Position numbers and translations under genes: made by a program | Shown: one piece after another, positions 15,227-23,759 of the stretch | Layout of the letters: each line of letters opens with the position of its first letter | Numbering within the stretch: position 1 is the stretch's first letter | Assembly: GCA_038828875.1 (NCBI GenBank) | Contig: JAWBMQ010000003.1 | Location: 65,642 to 129,641 of the forward strand | Direction: 5' to 3' | From: JAWBMQ01 sp038828875 | GTDB taxonomy: Archaea > Nanobdellota > Nanobdellia > Woesearchaeales > JAWBMQ01 | DNA: 64,000 nt | Notes under the pieces: generated by a model | Seen by the model: only the letters and a program-made list of their open reading frames with translations | Database searches by the model: none | What the model was told of the DNA's origin: nothing

Positions 15227-16162
15227 TTATTCCTTTTGTATATAAATTTTTCTTGTTATCAAATAACCATAATTCAACAAAATATTAGTAACTTTTTCTA
15301 ATTCCATATTATTTTTATTCATTTCATTTAATTCTCTTAAAGTTTGATCATTAAAAATTATATCACATCTAACTTTAATTTTATTGTTAATAAATTCACC
15401 AACATCACAAAGTTCATAGTGCCCTGTCCCTATATTATATCTAAAAAAATTAACTTTATTTATGTATTTTGAATCTACAAAACCTAAAAAATGACTTTCA
15501 AAAACTTTAGAATCAAAAAACATACCATCACCAACATTTTCAATTTCAAAATATAAACTTAAAACATTTTTAGTTATTATATAACGCCCGTAAGCATTTA
15601 CTATTTGTAACGGCCCTTTTTGAGGAGGAATTTCTACAACTACATATTCATTAAGAACCTTATATTTGACTGTTTGATGAATGGAATAAAAAATATAAAA
15701 ATAGAAGAAAAGCTCAGAGTTTTCGTTACTATTTTTAACATTTGAATCACTATAAACTTCAACAGGAATTGTAATTTTTGATTCTTTCATCCAAGATTGA
15801 TATGATATTTTCGTTTTCAACGCAAATTCAGTAGATTTAGATTCAACTTTTATACCAAATACTGAAGAAGGATAGACATACATTTCTTTAAATGGAGTAT
15901 CTGAATAAAAATAAATATATAACATTTGATGTTGAGAATAACTCTTTAATTTTATTTCTGAAGGTTCAAAATTTATATTTGCTGAAAATGTTCGAAATAT
16001 TTTAACTTCTGACTTTTTATTCTCTAAATATATCTTCAAAGGATTAAAATCTTCAACAGTAGGATTCTTTTTATTAATACATCCAACAAAAAACAAAACT
16101 AGAAAAAAGATTATTAAAAATATTGCCTTGTTTTTATAAAATATTATTCTAAAATATTTCAT
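15227..16162 (-). CDS. Predicted lipoprotein, unknown function
   Basis: The protein has 311 residues. A signal peptide (IFLIIFFLVLFFVGC) ends in a lipobox-like FVGC, with Cys 28. The mature part is rich in alternating hydrophobic residues typical of beta-sandwich domains (for example LYFEIENVGDGMFF, a pattern seen in CARDB-like repeats). I do not recognise a specific family. ATG 16162 overlaps the stop of the preceding lipoprotein gene by four bases (ATGA), so translation is coupled. It may be an exposed partner of the membrane protein encoded first in the operon. Confidence 0.55.
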   Translation of the reverse strand: MKYFRIIFYKNKAIFLIIFFLVLFFVGCINKKNPTVEDFNPLKIYLENKKSEVKIFRTFSANINFEPSEIKLKSYSQHQMLYIYFYSDTPFKEMYVYPSSVFGIKVESKSTEFALKTKISYQSWMKESKITIPVEVYSDSNVKNSNENSELFFYFYIFYSIHQTVKYKVLNEYVVVEIPPQKGPLQIVNAYGRYIITKNVLSLYFEIENVGDGMFFDSKVFESHFLGFVDSKYINKVNFFRYNIGTGHYELCDVGEFINNKIKVRCDIIFNDQTLRELNEMNKNNMELEKVTNILLNYGYLITRKIYIQKE

Positions 16163-17094
16163 TTTTCATTTACATTTAACTTGAAATTATTAATTGAAAA
16201 TGTACTTTCTGCGCAATATTTATACTTTATTTGAAAATAATCATCAACGTTAAAGATTTCATTTCTTTGTTTTTTAATAACAAATGAAAAAGTAACATTG
16301 GTATTCTTGTAAACATCTATTATTTTTGATTTTTCTTTTTCGTTTTCTGCAGAAGAATAGCTCATACTTACATTTATTTTACCATATGTTGCATAATTCA
16401 TTTCTTTACAGTTTTCATAAAAATGAAAATTATTATTTTTGTCAAAAAATATTGTAAATGTTATCAAGAAACTTTCAATGTTATCAACATTTTGTAATTT
16501 CTTTAGATCATATTTAATATCAGATATATATAAAGGATGTCCATTTGATGAAGGAATTTTTACCTTCGCTTCACAACCTTTTATTGAAGTATATCCTAAA
16601 GAATAGAAATCTAAACAAAATACTACTAAATTTTCAACTTCTTTTTCAAAAAAATAATTGAAAACAACATCAAACATTTTATCTTGATCCGCCCTATTCA
16701 AAAAAAGATAATAATTATCTAATATATTTCCCCCTAAAGGAGCTATATCAGACATACCTTTTACTTTATATTTTATTAAATTATTTGTTGAAATCATTTG
16801 CCTATTAGAATTTTTAAAAATAACGAAATCTGGCGCAATTATTTTGATAAAAACATCAGATTCGTTAGAAATTTTATTTGTCATCTTTAAATTTAATATA
16901 ATCTCAGAGTTTTCTTTTAACTCTGTTGAACTTGGAATAACTTCTAAAATAATTCCATCCTTATTAGAATAATCAGGTAATATTTCTCTAGGTACTTCCT
17001 TTTGTTTACATGAGATCAAAAATAGAAACATAAATATAACTATTACAAATTCAATTTTTCTTAACTTTTGATCTTTCTCTTTATTTTTTTTCAT
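16159..17094 (-). CDS. Predicted lipoprotein, unknown function
   Basis: The protein has 311 residues, the same length as its neighbour. A basic N-terminus, hydrophobic helix (FVIVIFMFLFLISC) and Cys 29 suggest lipid anchoring. The body has beta-rich segments such as IILEVIPSSTELKENSEIILNL and SDVFIKIIAPDFVIF, typical of immunoglobulin-like surface domains. It is linked by four-base ATGA overlaps to the genes on both sides. The two 311-residue lipoproteins have similar architecture and may be ancient paralogues, though identity is too low for me to be sure by eye. Confidence 0.55.
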   Translation of the reverse strand: MKKNKEKDQKLRKIEFVIVIFMFLFLISCKQKEVPREILPDYSNKDGIILEVIPSSTELKENSEIILNLKMTNKISNESDVFIKIIAPDFVIFKNSNRQMISTNNLIKYKVKGMSDIAPLGGNILDNYYLFLNRADQDKMFDVVFNYFFEKEVENLVVFCLDFYSLGYTSIKGCEAKVKIPSSNGHPLYISDIKYDLKKLQNVDNIESFLITFTIFFDKNNNFHFYENCKEMNYATYGKINVSMSYSSAENEKEKSKIIDVYKNTNVTFSFVIKKQRNEIFNVDDYFQIKYKYCAESTFSINNFKLNVNEK

Positions 17095-18824
17095 TTTTTA
17101 TCTTCTTTTTCTTCATCAGATTCTATCTGTATTTCAATTCCTTTTTTAATAATATAAATTAACTCTCCTTTAATATTAACTTCATTCGTTTGAATGGGTT
17201 TAGTTTCTTTAGTTGATAAAGTAATTCTAAATATATCTTTATTTTTTAAATTGCAAACTGCTTTCTCATATTTTGTTAATTCCTTCTTTTCACAATCTAT
17301 TGCATCAGCATCTAGTTTTATTAGTGTATTTTTATCTTTGTTTTCATAATAAGCAAGATCAAATTCTCTATTCAAGTTTATTAGAATATTTTTAATTTTA
17401 AATATTTCTCCATCCAAGGTCCATGTCTTTTCAAAAACAAACTCTAATCTATTTTCTAGATCACTTATCAAAGGTAAAGCAAAAAATCCTATTCTTACTC
17501 TGTATGGTTCTTTAGGATCATATACTGTTTCTGGTAATTTAAGTTTATATGCTTCGAAAAAATTCTGTTTCTTCTTTCTTAAATTTAAAGCTTCAGTTTC
17601 ATTTATAACATAATATTGTAAAGATGATGAAAAATTAGAAAAATAAATAACATAAATTTCTACTGACCTTTTATCTTTTCCTCCTACATTTTCAAAAAAA
17701 CATTCAAAATCCATTGAATCATCTTTATCTAAGTAAAAAATAATATTATTACACGAATCTAACTTTTCATAATCACAAATACTTACTTTTTCTTTTTCTA
17801 TGAATTGAGGAAATACTTTTCCTATTGTGTAGGTTTTTTTCTCTTCTTCAGATTCTTTTTTTTCGACTTTCTTTTCATCTTCGGGTTTTTCTTCTTTTTG
17901 ATCTTCCATTCTACATCCGACCATAAAAGGTAGTACTTTAGGTACTCCAAAATTCTGTACTTGGAAAAAAATTCTTACATTGGAATTAGGCAAATAAGAT
18001 GGCAAGATAGATTGAACTTCAGTAATACCTAAACCATAATCAGGCGGTTTAGTAATATTTTCTACTGTTGTTGTCTCTGTATCAAGACCCATTGCAACTT
18101 GAGTATATTTATCTATATAATAATCAAAAAATTCATCCATAGATTTACCAAAAAATAATTTAAACATACTGAATTGCCCGGACTTTGCCATATCAAAAAG
18201 TTTATTCGCTTCTTCCTTTATTTTTTGCCAAACATTCATAGAATTCATAACCAAATCATTAAAAACATAATCTGAAACTGCTTTTTGTACATCAACAGTA
18301 TTCTTATAAACAGGACTTACTCCATCTATTGTAGGAAGATTTGCCATGAAATAAATTAAAAAGAAAATTGTCCAAAAAAGAACATAACCATTTAAAAGAA
18401 ATTTAAAAATCGGCACTTCATTGTAAAATGAATAAAGAATAAAAATTGGCCAAACAGGAGTAAAAACTAAAAAAATAATAATCCATGGAAAAAATTTGGA
18501 TAAATAAATAAAAGGAATTGGTAAAAAGAATGAAAATAAACTTAATAAAAAACAAAATATAAGATTATCCCATTTGAAAAATGTATCTGATGGCAAAGTA
18601 AAGAAGTAGAAGAAAAATCCATAAATCAAGTAAAAAACCAAAAAAGAATTTATCAAATATCCTCTATTAAAATTAGTTATCAAATCTATTAGATGAATAA
18701 AAACTGCAAAAAAGAATAAGACTAAGATTATTCCATTTCCTTTATTTTCAAATTCTGGTGAAAATTCTGATTTTAATCTCTCTATAAAATCTGCTACAGA
18801 CTGAAAAAAATCTCCAATTCCCAT
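17091..18824 (-). CDS. Five-helix membrane protein with large extracytoplasmic beta domain
   Basis: The protein has 577 residues. About five transmembrane helices occupy residues 30-155 (GIILVLFFFAVFIHLIDLI, then four more), then a ~60-residue amphipathic helical region, and from about 250 a beta-rich region containing a NVRIFFQVQNFGVPKVLPF segment that resembles the start of a CARDB-like repeat. A highly charged Glu/Lys insert near residue 310 is likely a linker. A CxxxxxC pair follows. I do not recognise the family. It is the first gene of a four-gene operon with two lipoproteins and a single-pass protein, suggesting a cell-surface complex. Confidence 0.55.
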   Translation of the reverse strand: MGIGDFFQSVADFIERLKSEFSPEFENKGNGIILVLFFFAVFIHLIDLITNFNRGYLINSFLVFYLIYGFFFYFFTLPSDTFFKWDNLIFCFLLSLFSFFLPIPFIYLSKFFPWIIIFLVFTPVWPIFILYSFYNEVPIFKFLLNGYVLFWTIFFLIYFMANLPTIDGVSPVYKNTVDVQKAVSDYVFNDLVMNSMNVWQKIKEEANKLFDMAKSGQFSMFKLFFGKSMDEFFDYYIDKYTQVAMGLDTETTTVENITKPPDYGLGITEVQSILPSYLPNSNVRIFFQVQNFGVPKVLPFMVGCRMEDQKEEKPEDEKKVEKKESEEEKKTYTIGKVFPQFIEKEKVSICDYEKLDSCNNIIFYLDKDDSMDFECFFENVGGKDKRSVEIYVIYFSNFSSSLQYYVINETEALNLRKKKQNFFEAYKLKLPETVYDPKEPYRVRIGFFALPLISDLENRLEFVFEKTWTLDGEIFKIKNILINLNREFDLAYYENKDKNTLIKLDADAIDCEKKELTKYEKAVCNLKNKDIFRITLSTKETKPIQTNEVNIKGELIYIIKKGIEIQIESDEEKEDKK

Positions 18825-18866
18825 TAAAAATTATTAAATAAAGCAATATTTAAATATTTGCGTTTT

Positions 18867-19793
18867 TTATTCTTTCTCAGTAAAAGAAAAAACATCTAAA
18901 TCCTTAGAAAGATAAAATTTTATTCCTTTTTTTAGATTTTCTTTTAAATAATTTATCATGAGCTTGTTAAATTTATCATCGTCCTTGTACCTTTGGCTAA
19001 AATGAGTTAGAATTAAATTCTTGGGCATAATTTCATTGGCTAATTGAACAACATCTTTTAAAGATAAATGAAAGAATTCTGATGCTTTTTGATAATCTTC
19101 TGCTGAATAAGTACATTCAATCAACAAATTTTGAACATCTTTTAAAGAATTGATCAATTTATCAAAATAAAGAGTATCTGTAACGTAAGCAAAAATTTTC
19201 TCTTCTTTAGTTTTTAAGCCTACTTCTTCGTAAGTAATCTTTTTACCATTATGAATTATTTCTTCTCCATTTTTTAACTTTTTTATACTTTCGATCGATA
19301 AATTGTATTTTTGAAGCTTTTCTTTGTCTAGTTTAATTTGTGATTTTTTGTAGAAAATATACGCATAAGTTTCAATTGAATGTAACAGCTTTATAGTTTT
19401 ACAATAAAAATTTCCTAAATCTATAGTTGAGTTTTCATCAATTTCAATAACTTCCAAACTGATCGGTGATGTAAATTCAAAGATCTTCAAAATTTGCTCT
19501 ATCCTTTTTTTTGTAGTTTTAGGACCTATTATTTTTAATGTGTTTTTATAATTATTTGCTGCTAACATTTGAAATAAACCAGGTAAGCCTAAGGTATGAT
19601 CTCCATGCCAATGTGTAATAAAGATATAATCTATGCTTGAAGGTCTAATCTTAGCTAGACGAATTTGTCTTTGTGTACCTTCTCCACAATCCAAAAGAAT
19701 TCCTAAATCTTGAAGCATTAAGAAAAATCCAGGATGGTTTCTTTTTTCTGTAGGTGTCATTGAGGATGTTCCAAGTGCAACCAGTTTAATCAT
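18867..19793 (-). CDS. rnz: Ribonuclease Z (tRNA 3' processing endonuclease)
   Basis: The protein has 308 residues, the short RNase Z form. The metallo-beta-lactamase signature THWHGDH (60-66) is followed by LGLPGLFQML. Further ligands lie in LLHSIETYAY, AYVTDT, FFHLS and LILTHFSQRY, in the order of the family. It cuts tRNA precursors after the discriminator base, which is needed here because the tRNAs lack encoded CCA. ATG 19793 is preceded by AAGGTGAT, which overlaps the end of the pelota gene region, so pelA and rnz form an operon. Confidence 0.94.
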   Translation of the reverse strand: MIKLVALGTSSMTPTEKRNHPGFFLMLQDLGILLDCGEGTQRQIRLAKIRPSSIDYIFITHWHGDHTLGLPGLFQMLAANNYKNTLKIIGPKTTKKRIEQILKIFEFTSPISLEVIEIDENSTIDLGNFYCKTIKLLHSIETYAYIFYKKSQIKLDKEKLQKYNLSIESIKKLKNGEEIIHNGKKITYEEVGLKTKEEKIFAYVTDTLYFDKLINSLKDVQNLLIECTYSAEDYQKASEFFHLSLKDVVQLANEIMPKNLILTHFSQRYKDDDKFNKLMINYLKENLKKGIKFYLSKDLDVFSFTEKE

Positions 19794-19802
19794 TCTATCA
19801 CC

Positions 19803-20798
19803 TTAATAGATATTATACCTTAAAAAAGCAACTATTTTTCCAAAATTGTTGATCACTTTCTTCGCATCTTCAGTTTCAATAACAACAAATTTTCCATTCT
19901 TTTGCTCTAGTGCTTCTATTAAATTGAATGCTTCAGAATTTTCTAGTAAATAGTCTTCAGAAATTATCAATACTTCAATTGCTCCTGTTTCCACAATATC
20001 TTTAACTTTTTCTCCATATTCAACTTTATCGTTCATTTTTAAACGCTTCATAAATTCGTTGATTATAATCTCTTCTTCCCTTATTTGAACATCCTTTAAT
20101 AGATTTTTCATCTCTTCGCTTCTTATTAATTCATGAATACCGTTTAAAGTAGGATTGTTTATATTAATATAAACTACACTATCTTTGAAAGGAAAATCTA
20201 CCAAAATTTCATCAATAGTATTTTTCCAAAATATACTAAAACCTAACAATAGTTTAAAATATCTCTTTTTTTCATAATATTCTTTAATCAAAGCAAACAA
20301 ATCTCTAAATCTCTTCTCATTTTCATCAAAATTGTTATCTAAAATTACATTTTCTAAAACATTTATCTTAGTGTTGGAAAGTTCAAAAATTATTGCTTCA
20401 TGATTATCAAAAACACATCCTAAATAGACGTTTTTATTTGTTGGATTTGAAATCTTATTTAAGATATACTGATTGATTGGGGCATTTTTAATTAATTTAA
20501 ATTCAGAATTCAATTGAATATGAATACTATGATAACCTGAAATTTCTTCACTGCTTTTCAAGATTTTTCCCAAAACTTTCAGCTCGTTAGAATCTTTTTT
20601 TAATTCAATTTTTTCTACTTCTAAAGAAACGAAAATTGTCTTAATTCTGACATTTTTGCTATCTTCGGCTTTTATTTTTCTAGTAGTTGTGCTTTCCACA
20701 ATATCTTTTGGATTTATAAATAATTTTAAATGAAATAAATCTTCAAAAGTTTCAGGAATAAACTTAAATTCATTATCCTTTTGATAAATTATCTTCAT
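19803..20798 (-). CDS. pelA: mRNA surveillance protein Pelota
   Basis: The protein has 331 residues. The N-terminal Sm-like domain contains FIPETFEDLFHLKLFINPKDIVESTTTRKIK, the Pelota signature. The central domain and the C-terminal eRF1-3-like domain follow, ending with VEYGEKVKDIVETGAIEVLIISEDYL. Pelota rescues ribosomes stalled on defective mRNA, with an aEF1A/Hbs1-type partner. The family residues linked to an old nuclease claim are not relevant here. It begins the pelA-rnz operon, and its ATG 20798 looks leaderless, 28 bases from the centre of a palindromic TATA box at 20821-20830. Confidence 0.93.
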   Translation of the reverse strand: MKIIYQKDNEFKFIPETFEDLFHLKLFINPKDIVESTTTRKIKAEDSKNVRIKTIFVSLEVEKIELKKDSNELKVLGKILKSSEEISGYHSIHIQLNSEFKLIKNAPINQYILNKISNPTNKNVYLGCVFDNHEAIIFELSNTKINVLENVILDNNFDENEKRFRDLFALIKEYYEKKRYFKLLLGFSIFWKNTIDEILVDFPFKDSVVYININNPTLNGIHELIRSEEMKNLLKDVQIREEEIIINEFMKRLKMNDKVEYGEKVKDIVETGAIEVLIISEDYLLENSEAFNLIEALEQKNGKFVVIETEDAKKVINNFGKIVAFLRYNIY

Positions 20799-20820
20799 TA
20801 GCCAAATAAAAAGAAAAACA

Positions 20821-20830
20821 TTTATATAAA
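20821..20830. promoter_or_regulatory. Palindromic TATA box shared by two divergent leaderless genes
   Basis: TTTATATAAA is its own reverse complement. Its centre is about 26 bases from the plus-strand ATG at 20851 and about 28 bases from the minus-strand ATG of pelA at 20798, the usual TATA distance for leaderless archaeal messages on both sides. Confidence 0.6.
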
Positions 20831-20850
20831 TTTATGTTTAAATATGTGTA

Positions 20851-22005
20851 ATGGAATTGTCAAAAGTTAAAAAAGCAAGAAAAAAAGGTGCAACTAGTGC
20901 TAACGTTGTAGTGATGATTGTGGTTTTACTTGTTTTCTTATTAATTTATTTGTTTTATTTACCAGATTATGAGAAAGCAGAACTTTTCGCTTTAAATTCG
21001 AGTTCAAGTAATGCAACGGTATTAACTCAAGAAATTTTAAGATTGAACGTAGGAAAAATAACTGGATTACCTTTAGAAACTTATGAATTTTCAATCCCTA
21101 GTGTTTCAGTGCATTACATCGAAGAATACACTACATTTTATGAAAGTGATACGTTCTTTCTTTATGCAAACCTCTTTGACAGCAATGAAAAGGTTATTAA
21201 TTTTGATGTTGAATATCCATTAGAAAGTGATTTGTTTGTAAATTTAAACGTTTTAAGTGCTAAAAATGATATTAAAGTTTATTTGAACAACAAATTAATT
21301 TATGTCGGAAAAGATGATTTCACTATAGACAAGAATTTAGTTAAAAAACATAACATTTTGAAATTAAGGATGATGGATTCTGGAATGTATTTATTAGATA
21401 GCAATACTGCAAGATTATCTATAAAAATTTTTGGAAAAGTAAAAAACAGCAAAAATTCTGTACAAAAGTTGCCTATTTTCATAGGAAGTCAGCCTGTTCA
21501 ATTTTGTGAAAAAGCTAAATTAGATTTATTTTTAGATTGTGTTGATGATCCAAAAAATTATTTAGAAATTATACTAAACAACAAAACACTTTATTCTGCA
21601 TCACCTAATTGTAGAAAATTTTACAACTTTGAGCTAGATTGCTCAAATTTAAAACATGGTGAAAATGTATTAACATATATAAGCAAAGATGGTAATTATT
21701 TCATAAGCAACGCAATGTTGACAATAAAAACCCAACAAAAAATTTCAGAACCAATTTATTTTGATATTCCTAAAGAAGTTTACACTAAGATCTACCTTTA
21801 CAACATAAACCTTTCATTAAGGTTTGTAGAACAAAGTAATGATTTTATTAAGGTAAATATAAACGGTTTTGTTAGAGAGATGCAAGCAAAGGATAATTAC
21901 ATAATAATAAATGATTTTGTAAAACCTTCTAATAACTATATTATAATAACTTCTGAAAAAACTATAAATATTGCAGAATTAAAAATAGTGGCCCAAAAGA
22001 GATAA
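20851..22005 (+). CDS. Membrane-anchored extracytoplasmic protein, unknown function
   Basis: The protein has 384 residues. A basic cytoplasmic head (LSKVKKARKKGATSA) precedes one transmembrane helix (20-42: NVVVMIVVLLVFLLIYLFYLP). The remainder is beta-rich with four cysteines, in FCEKAK, LDCVDD, SPNCRKF and ELDCSNL, and repeating words such as NNKLIYVGKD and NNKTLYSASP. These suggest repeated carbohydrate-binding or galactose-binding-like domains. A short basic head plus single helix of this kind is common in proteins of DPANN genomes; that comparison is from memory. The function is unknown. It is divergent from pelA and upstream of gltX. Confidence 0.55.
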   Translation: MELSKVKKARKKGATSANVVVMIVVLLVFLLIYLFYLPDYEKAELFALNSSSSNATVLTQEILRLNVGKITGLPLETYEFSIPSVSVHYIEEYTTFYESDTFFLYANLFDSNEKVINFDVEYPLESDLFVNLNVLSAKNDIKVYLNNKLIYVGKDDFTIDKNLVKKHNILKLRMMDSGMYLLDSNTARLSIKIFGKVKNSKNSVQKLPIFIGSQPVQFCEKAKLDLFLDCVDDPKNYLEIILNNKTLYSASPNCRKFYNFELDCSNLKHGENVLTYISKDGNYFISNAMLTIKTQQKISEPIYFDIPKEVYTKIYLYNINLSLRFVEQSNDFIKVNINGFVREMQAKDNYIIINDFVKPSNNYIIITSEKTINIAELKIVAQKR

Positions 22006-22049
22006 AAGATTATGTTAAGATAATTTTTTAAATAATTTGTTTATTTCTT

Positions 22050-23738
22050 ATGGTCATGACAAGCAATATCGAAAAAATAAAAGAATCTATATACAAATTT
22101 AGTTTGCAAAACGCATTACTTTATAATGGGAAAGCTAATAAAGGAAGCGTTATAGGAAAAGTAATTGCAGAACATCCTGAAATCAAACAAAATTTAAAAG
22201 AAATTATGCCTTTTGTAGATGAAATCATAAACAAAGTAAACTCTATGAAACTTGATGAGATAGAAAAAGAAGCTGAAAAATTTGAAGATTTATTCTCTGA
22301 AAAAAAGAAGGATAGAACTTTAAGAGATTTGTTTAGACCTTTGGAGATAGATGAGAATAAACCAGTTGTAACTGCATTTCCTCCAGGTCCTGAAAAATAT
22401 CCTCATATTGGTCATGCTAAAGCAGCTTTGTTAAACTATCTTTTAGCTAAAGAATATAATGGTACTTTCATTTTAAGGTTTGAAGATACTAATCCTGAAT
22501 TAGTTAAAGAAGAATTTTACAAGATTTTTGAAGAGGATTTATCTTGGCTTGGAATCAAATGGGATAAATTGATTTATGCTTCTGATTATCTGGAAGTACT
22601 TTATAACTTTGCTGAACAGTTGATTAAGGAAAATAAAGCATACATGTGTACTTGTGACGTAGAAACTATGAGAAAAAATAGACAAGAAGGGATTGAGTGT
22701 TCTTGTAGAACTAGAACTGTTGATGAAAATTTAAAGCTTTGGAAAGAAATGTTTAATAGTAAGGAAAATGAAATGGTTTTAAGATTAAAAATTGATATGA
22801 AACATCAAAATACAACTATGAGAGATCCTACTATATTTAGAGTAATTGAACATCCACATCCTAGAAAAAATGCAAGAGTTTGGCCAACATATGATTTTCA
22901 AAATGCTGTTTTAGATGGTTATACTGGAGTTACTCATAGATTAAGAACTAAAGAATTTGAATTAAGAAGTGAATTACATTCATACATAAGAAAGATTTTG
23001 AATTTACCAGATACTAAAACGTATGAATTCGCAAGATTTAGCATTCGGGGAGTTGAAACTTCTGGAAGAAAGATAAGAGAATCCATACAAAAAGGAGAAT
23101 TAACTGGTTGGGATGATCCTAGTTTAGTTACCTTAAGAGCTTTAAAGAGAAGAGGAATTCTACCAGAAGCAATAAAAGAATTAGTAATTAACACAGGAAT
23201 TAACAAGAGTGAATCAGAATTAGATATGGAAGATCTTTTCATTTTAAATAGAAAATTATTAGATGAGAAAGCCTATCGATTCTTTGCTATATTCAATCCT
23301 GTAAAGATAAAAATAATAGGTGCTCCTAAGAGAATTATAAAACTTAAGTTACATCCATCTAAAGATTATGGTTTTAGAGAATTGAATTGCGATGAATTTT
23401 ATTATTTAGAAAAATCAGATTATGATAAGTTAGAAGATGGAAAAATGTACCGATTGATGGACAATTTAAACTTTATATTTAAAGAAGGAAACTTTATTTA
23501 TCATAGCGATGATTATTTAGAATACAAAAACAAAGGTTCAGGAATATTTCATTGGCTTCCTGTAAATGACGAATTAATTAAAATTAAAATTTTAATGCCA
23601 AACCATGAAATTTTAGAAGGTTTTGCTGAAAAAACCTTAAGAATTTTAAAACAAGATCAAATTTGTCAATTTGAGAGATTTGGTTTTGCAAGATTGGATA
23701 ATGAAAAAGAAAATTTCTTTTACTTTACTCATAAATAA
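22050..23738 (+). CDS. gltX: Glutamyl-tRNA synthetase, archaeal type
   Basis: The protein has 562 residues. VTAFPPGPEKYPHIGHAKAALLNYLL carries HIGH at 119-122 in the archaeal/eukaryotic-type context. FILRFEDTNPELVKEEFY and LSWLGIKWDK follow as in GluRS, and TGWDDPSLVTLRALKRRGILPEA is diagnostic. The KMSKS region reads TSGRKIRES, a variant. An all-beta anticodon domain completes the protein. Archaeal GluRS usually charges both tRNA-Glu and tRNA-Gln, with amidation by GatDE. A second ATG at 22056 is an alternative start; neither has a strong ribosome site. aspS follows after 21 bases. Confidence 0.94.
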   Translation: MVMTSNIEKIKESIYKFSLQNALLYNGKANKGSVIGKVIAEHPEIKQNLKEIMPFVDEIINKVNSMKLDEIEKEAEKFEDLFSEKKKDRTLRDLFRPLEIDENKPVVTAFPPGPEKYPHIGHAKAALLNYLLAKEYNGTFILRFEDTNPELVKEEFYKIFEEDLSWLGIKWDKLIYASDYLEVLYNFAEQLIKENKAYMCTCDVETMRKNRQEGIECSCRTRTVDENLKLWKEMFNSKENEMVLRLKIDMKHQNTTMRDPTIFRVIEHPHPRKNARVWPTYDFQNAVLDGYTGVTHRLRTKEFELRSELHSYIRKILNLPDTKTYEFARFSIRGVETSGRKIRESIQKGELTGWDDPSLVTLRALKRRGILPEAIKELVINTGINKSESELDMEDLFILNRKLLDEKAYRFFAIFNPVKIKIIGAPKRIIKLKLHPSKDYGFRELNCDEFYYLEKSDYDKLEDGKMYRLMDNLNFIFKEGNFIYHSDDYLEYKNKGSGIFHWLPVNDELIKIKILMPNHEILEGFAEKTLRILKQDQICQFERFGFARLDNEKENFFYFTHK

Positions 23739-23759
23739 TGTTTAATTAAAAATAAAAAG

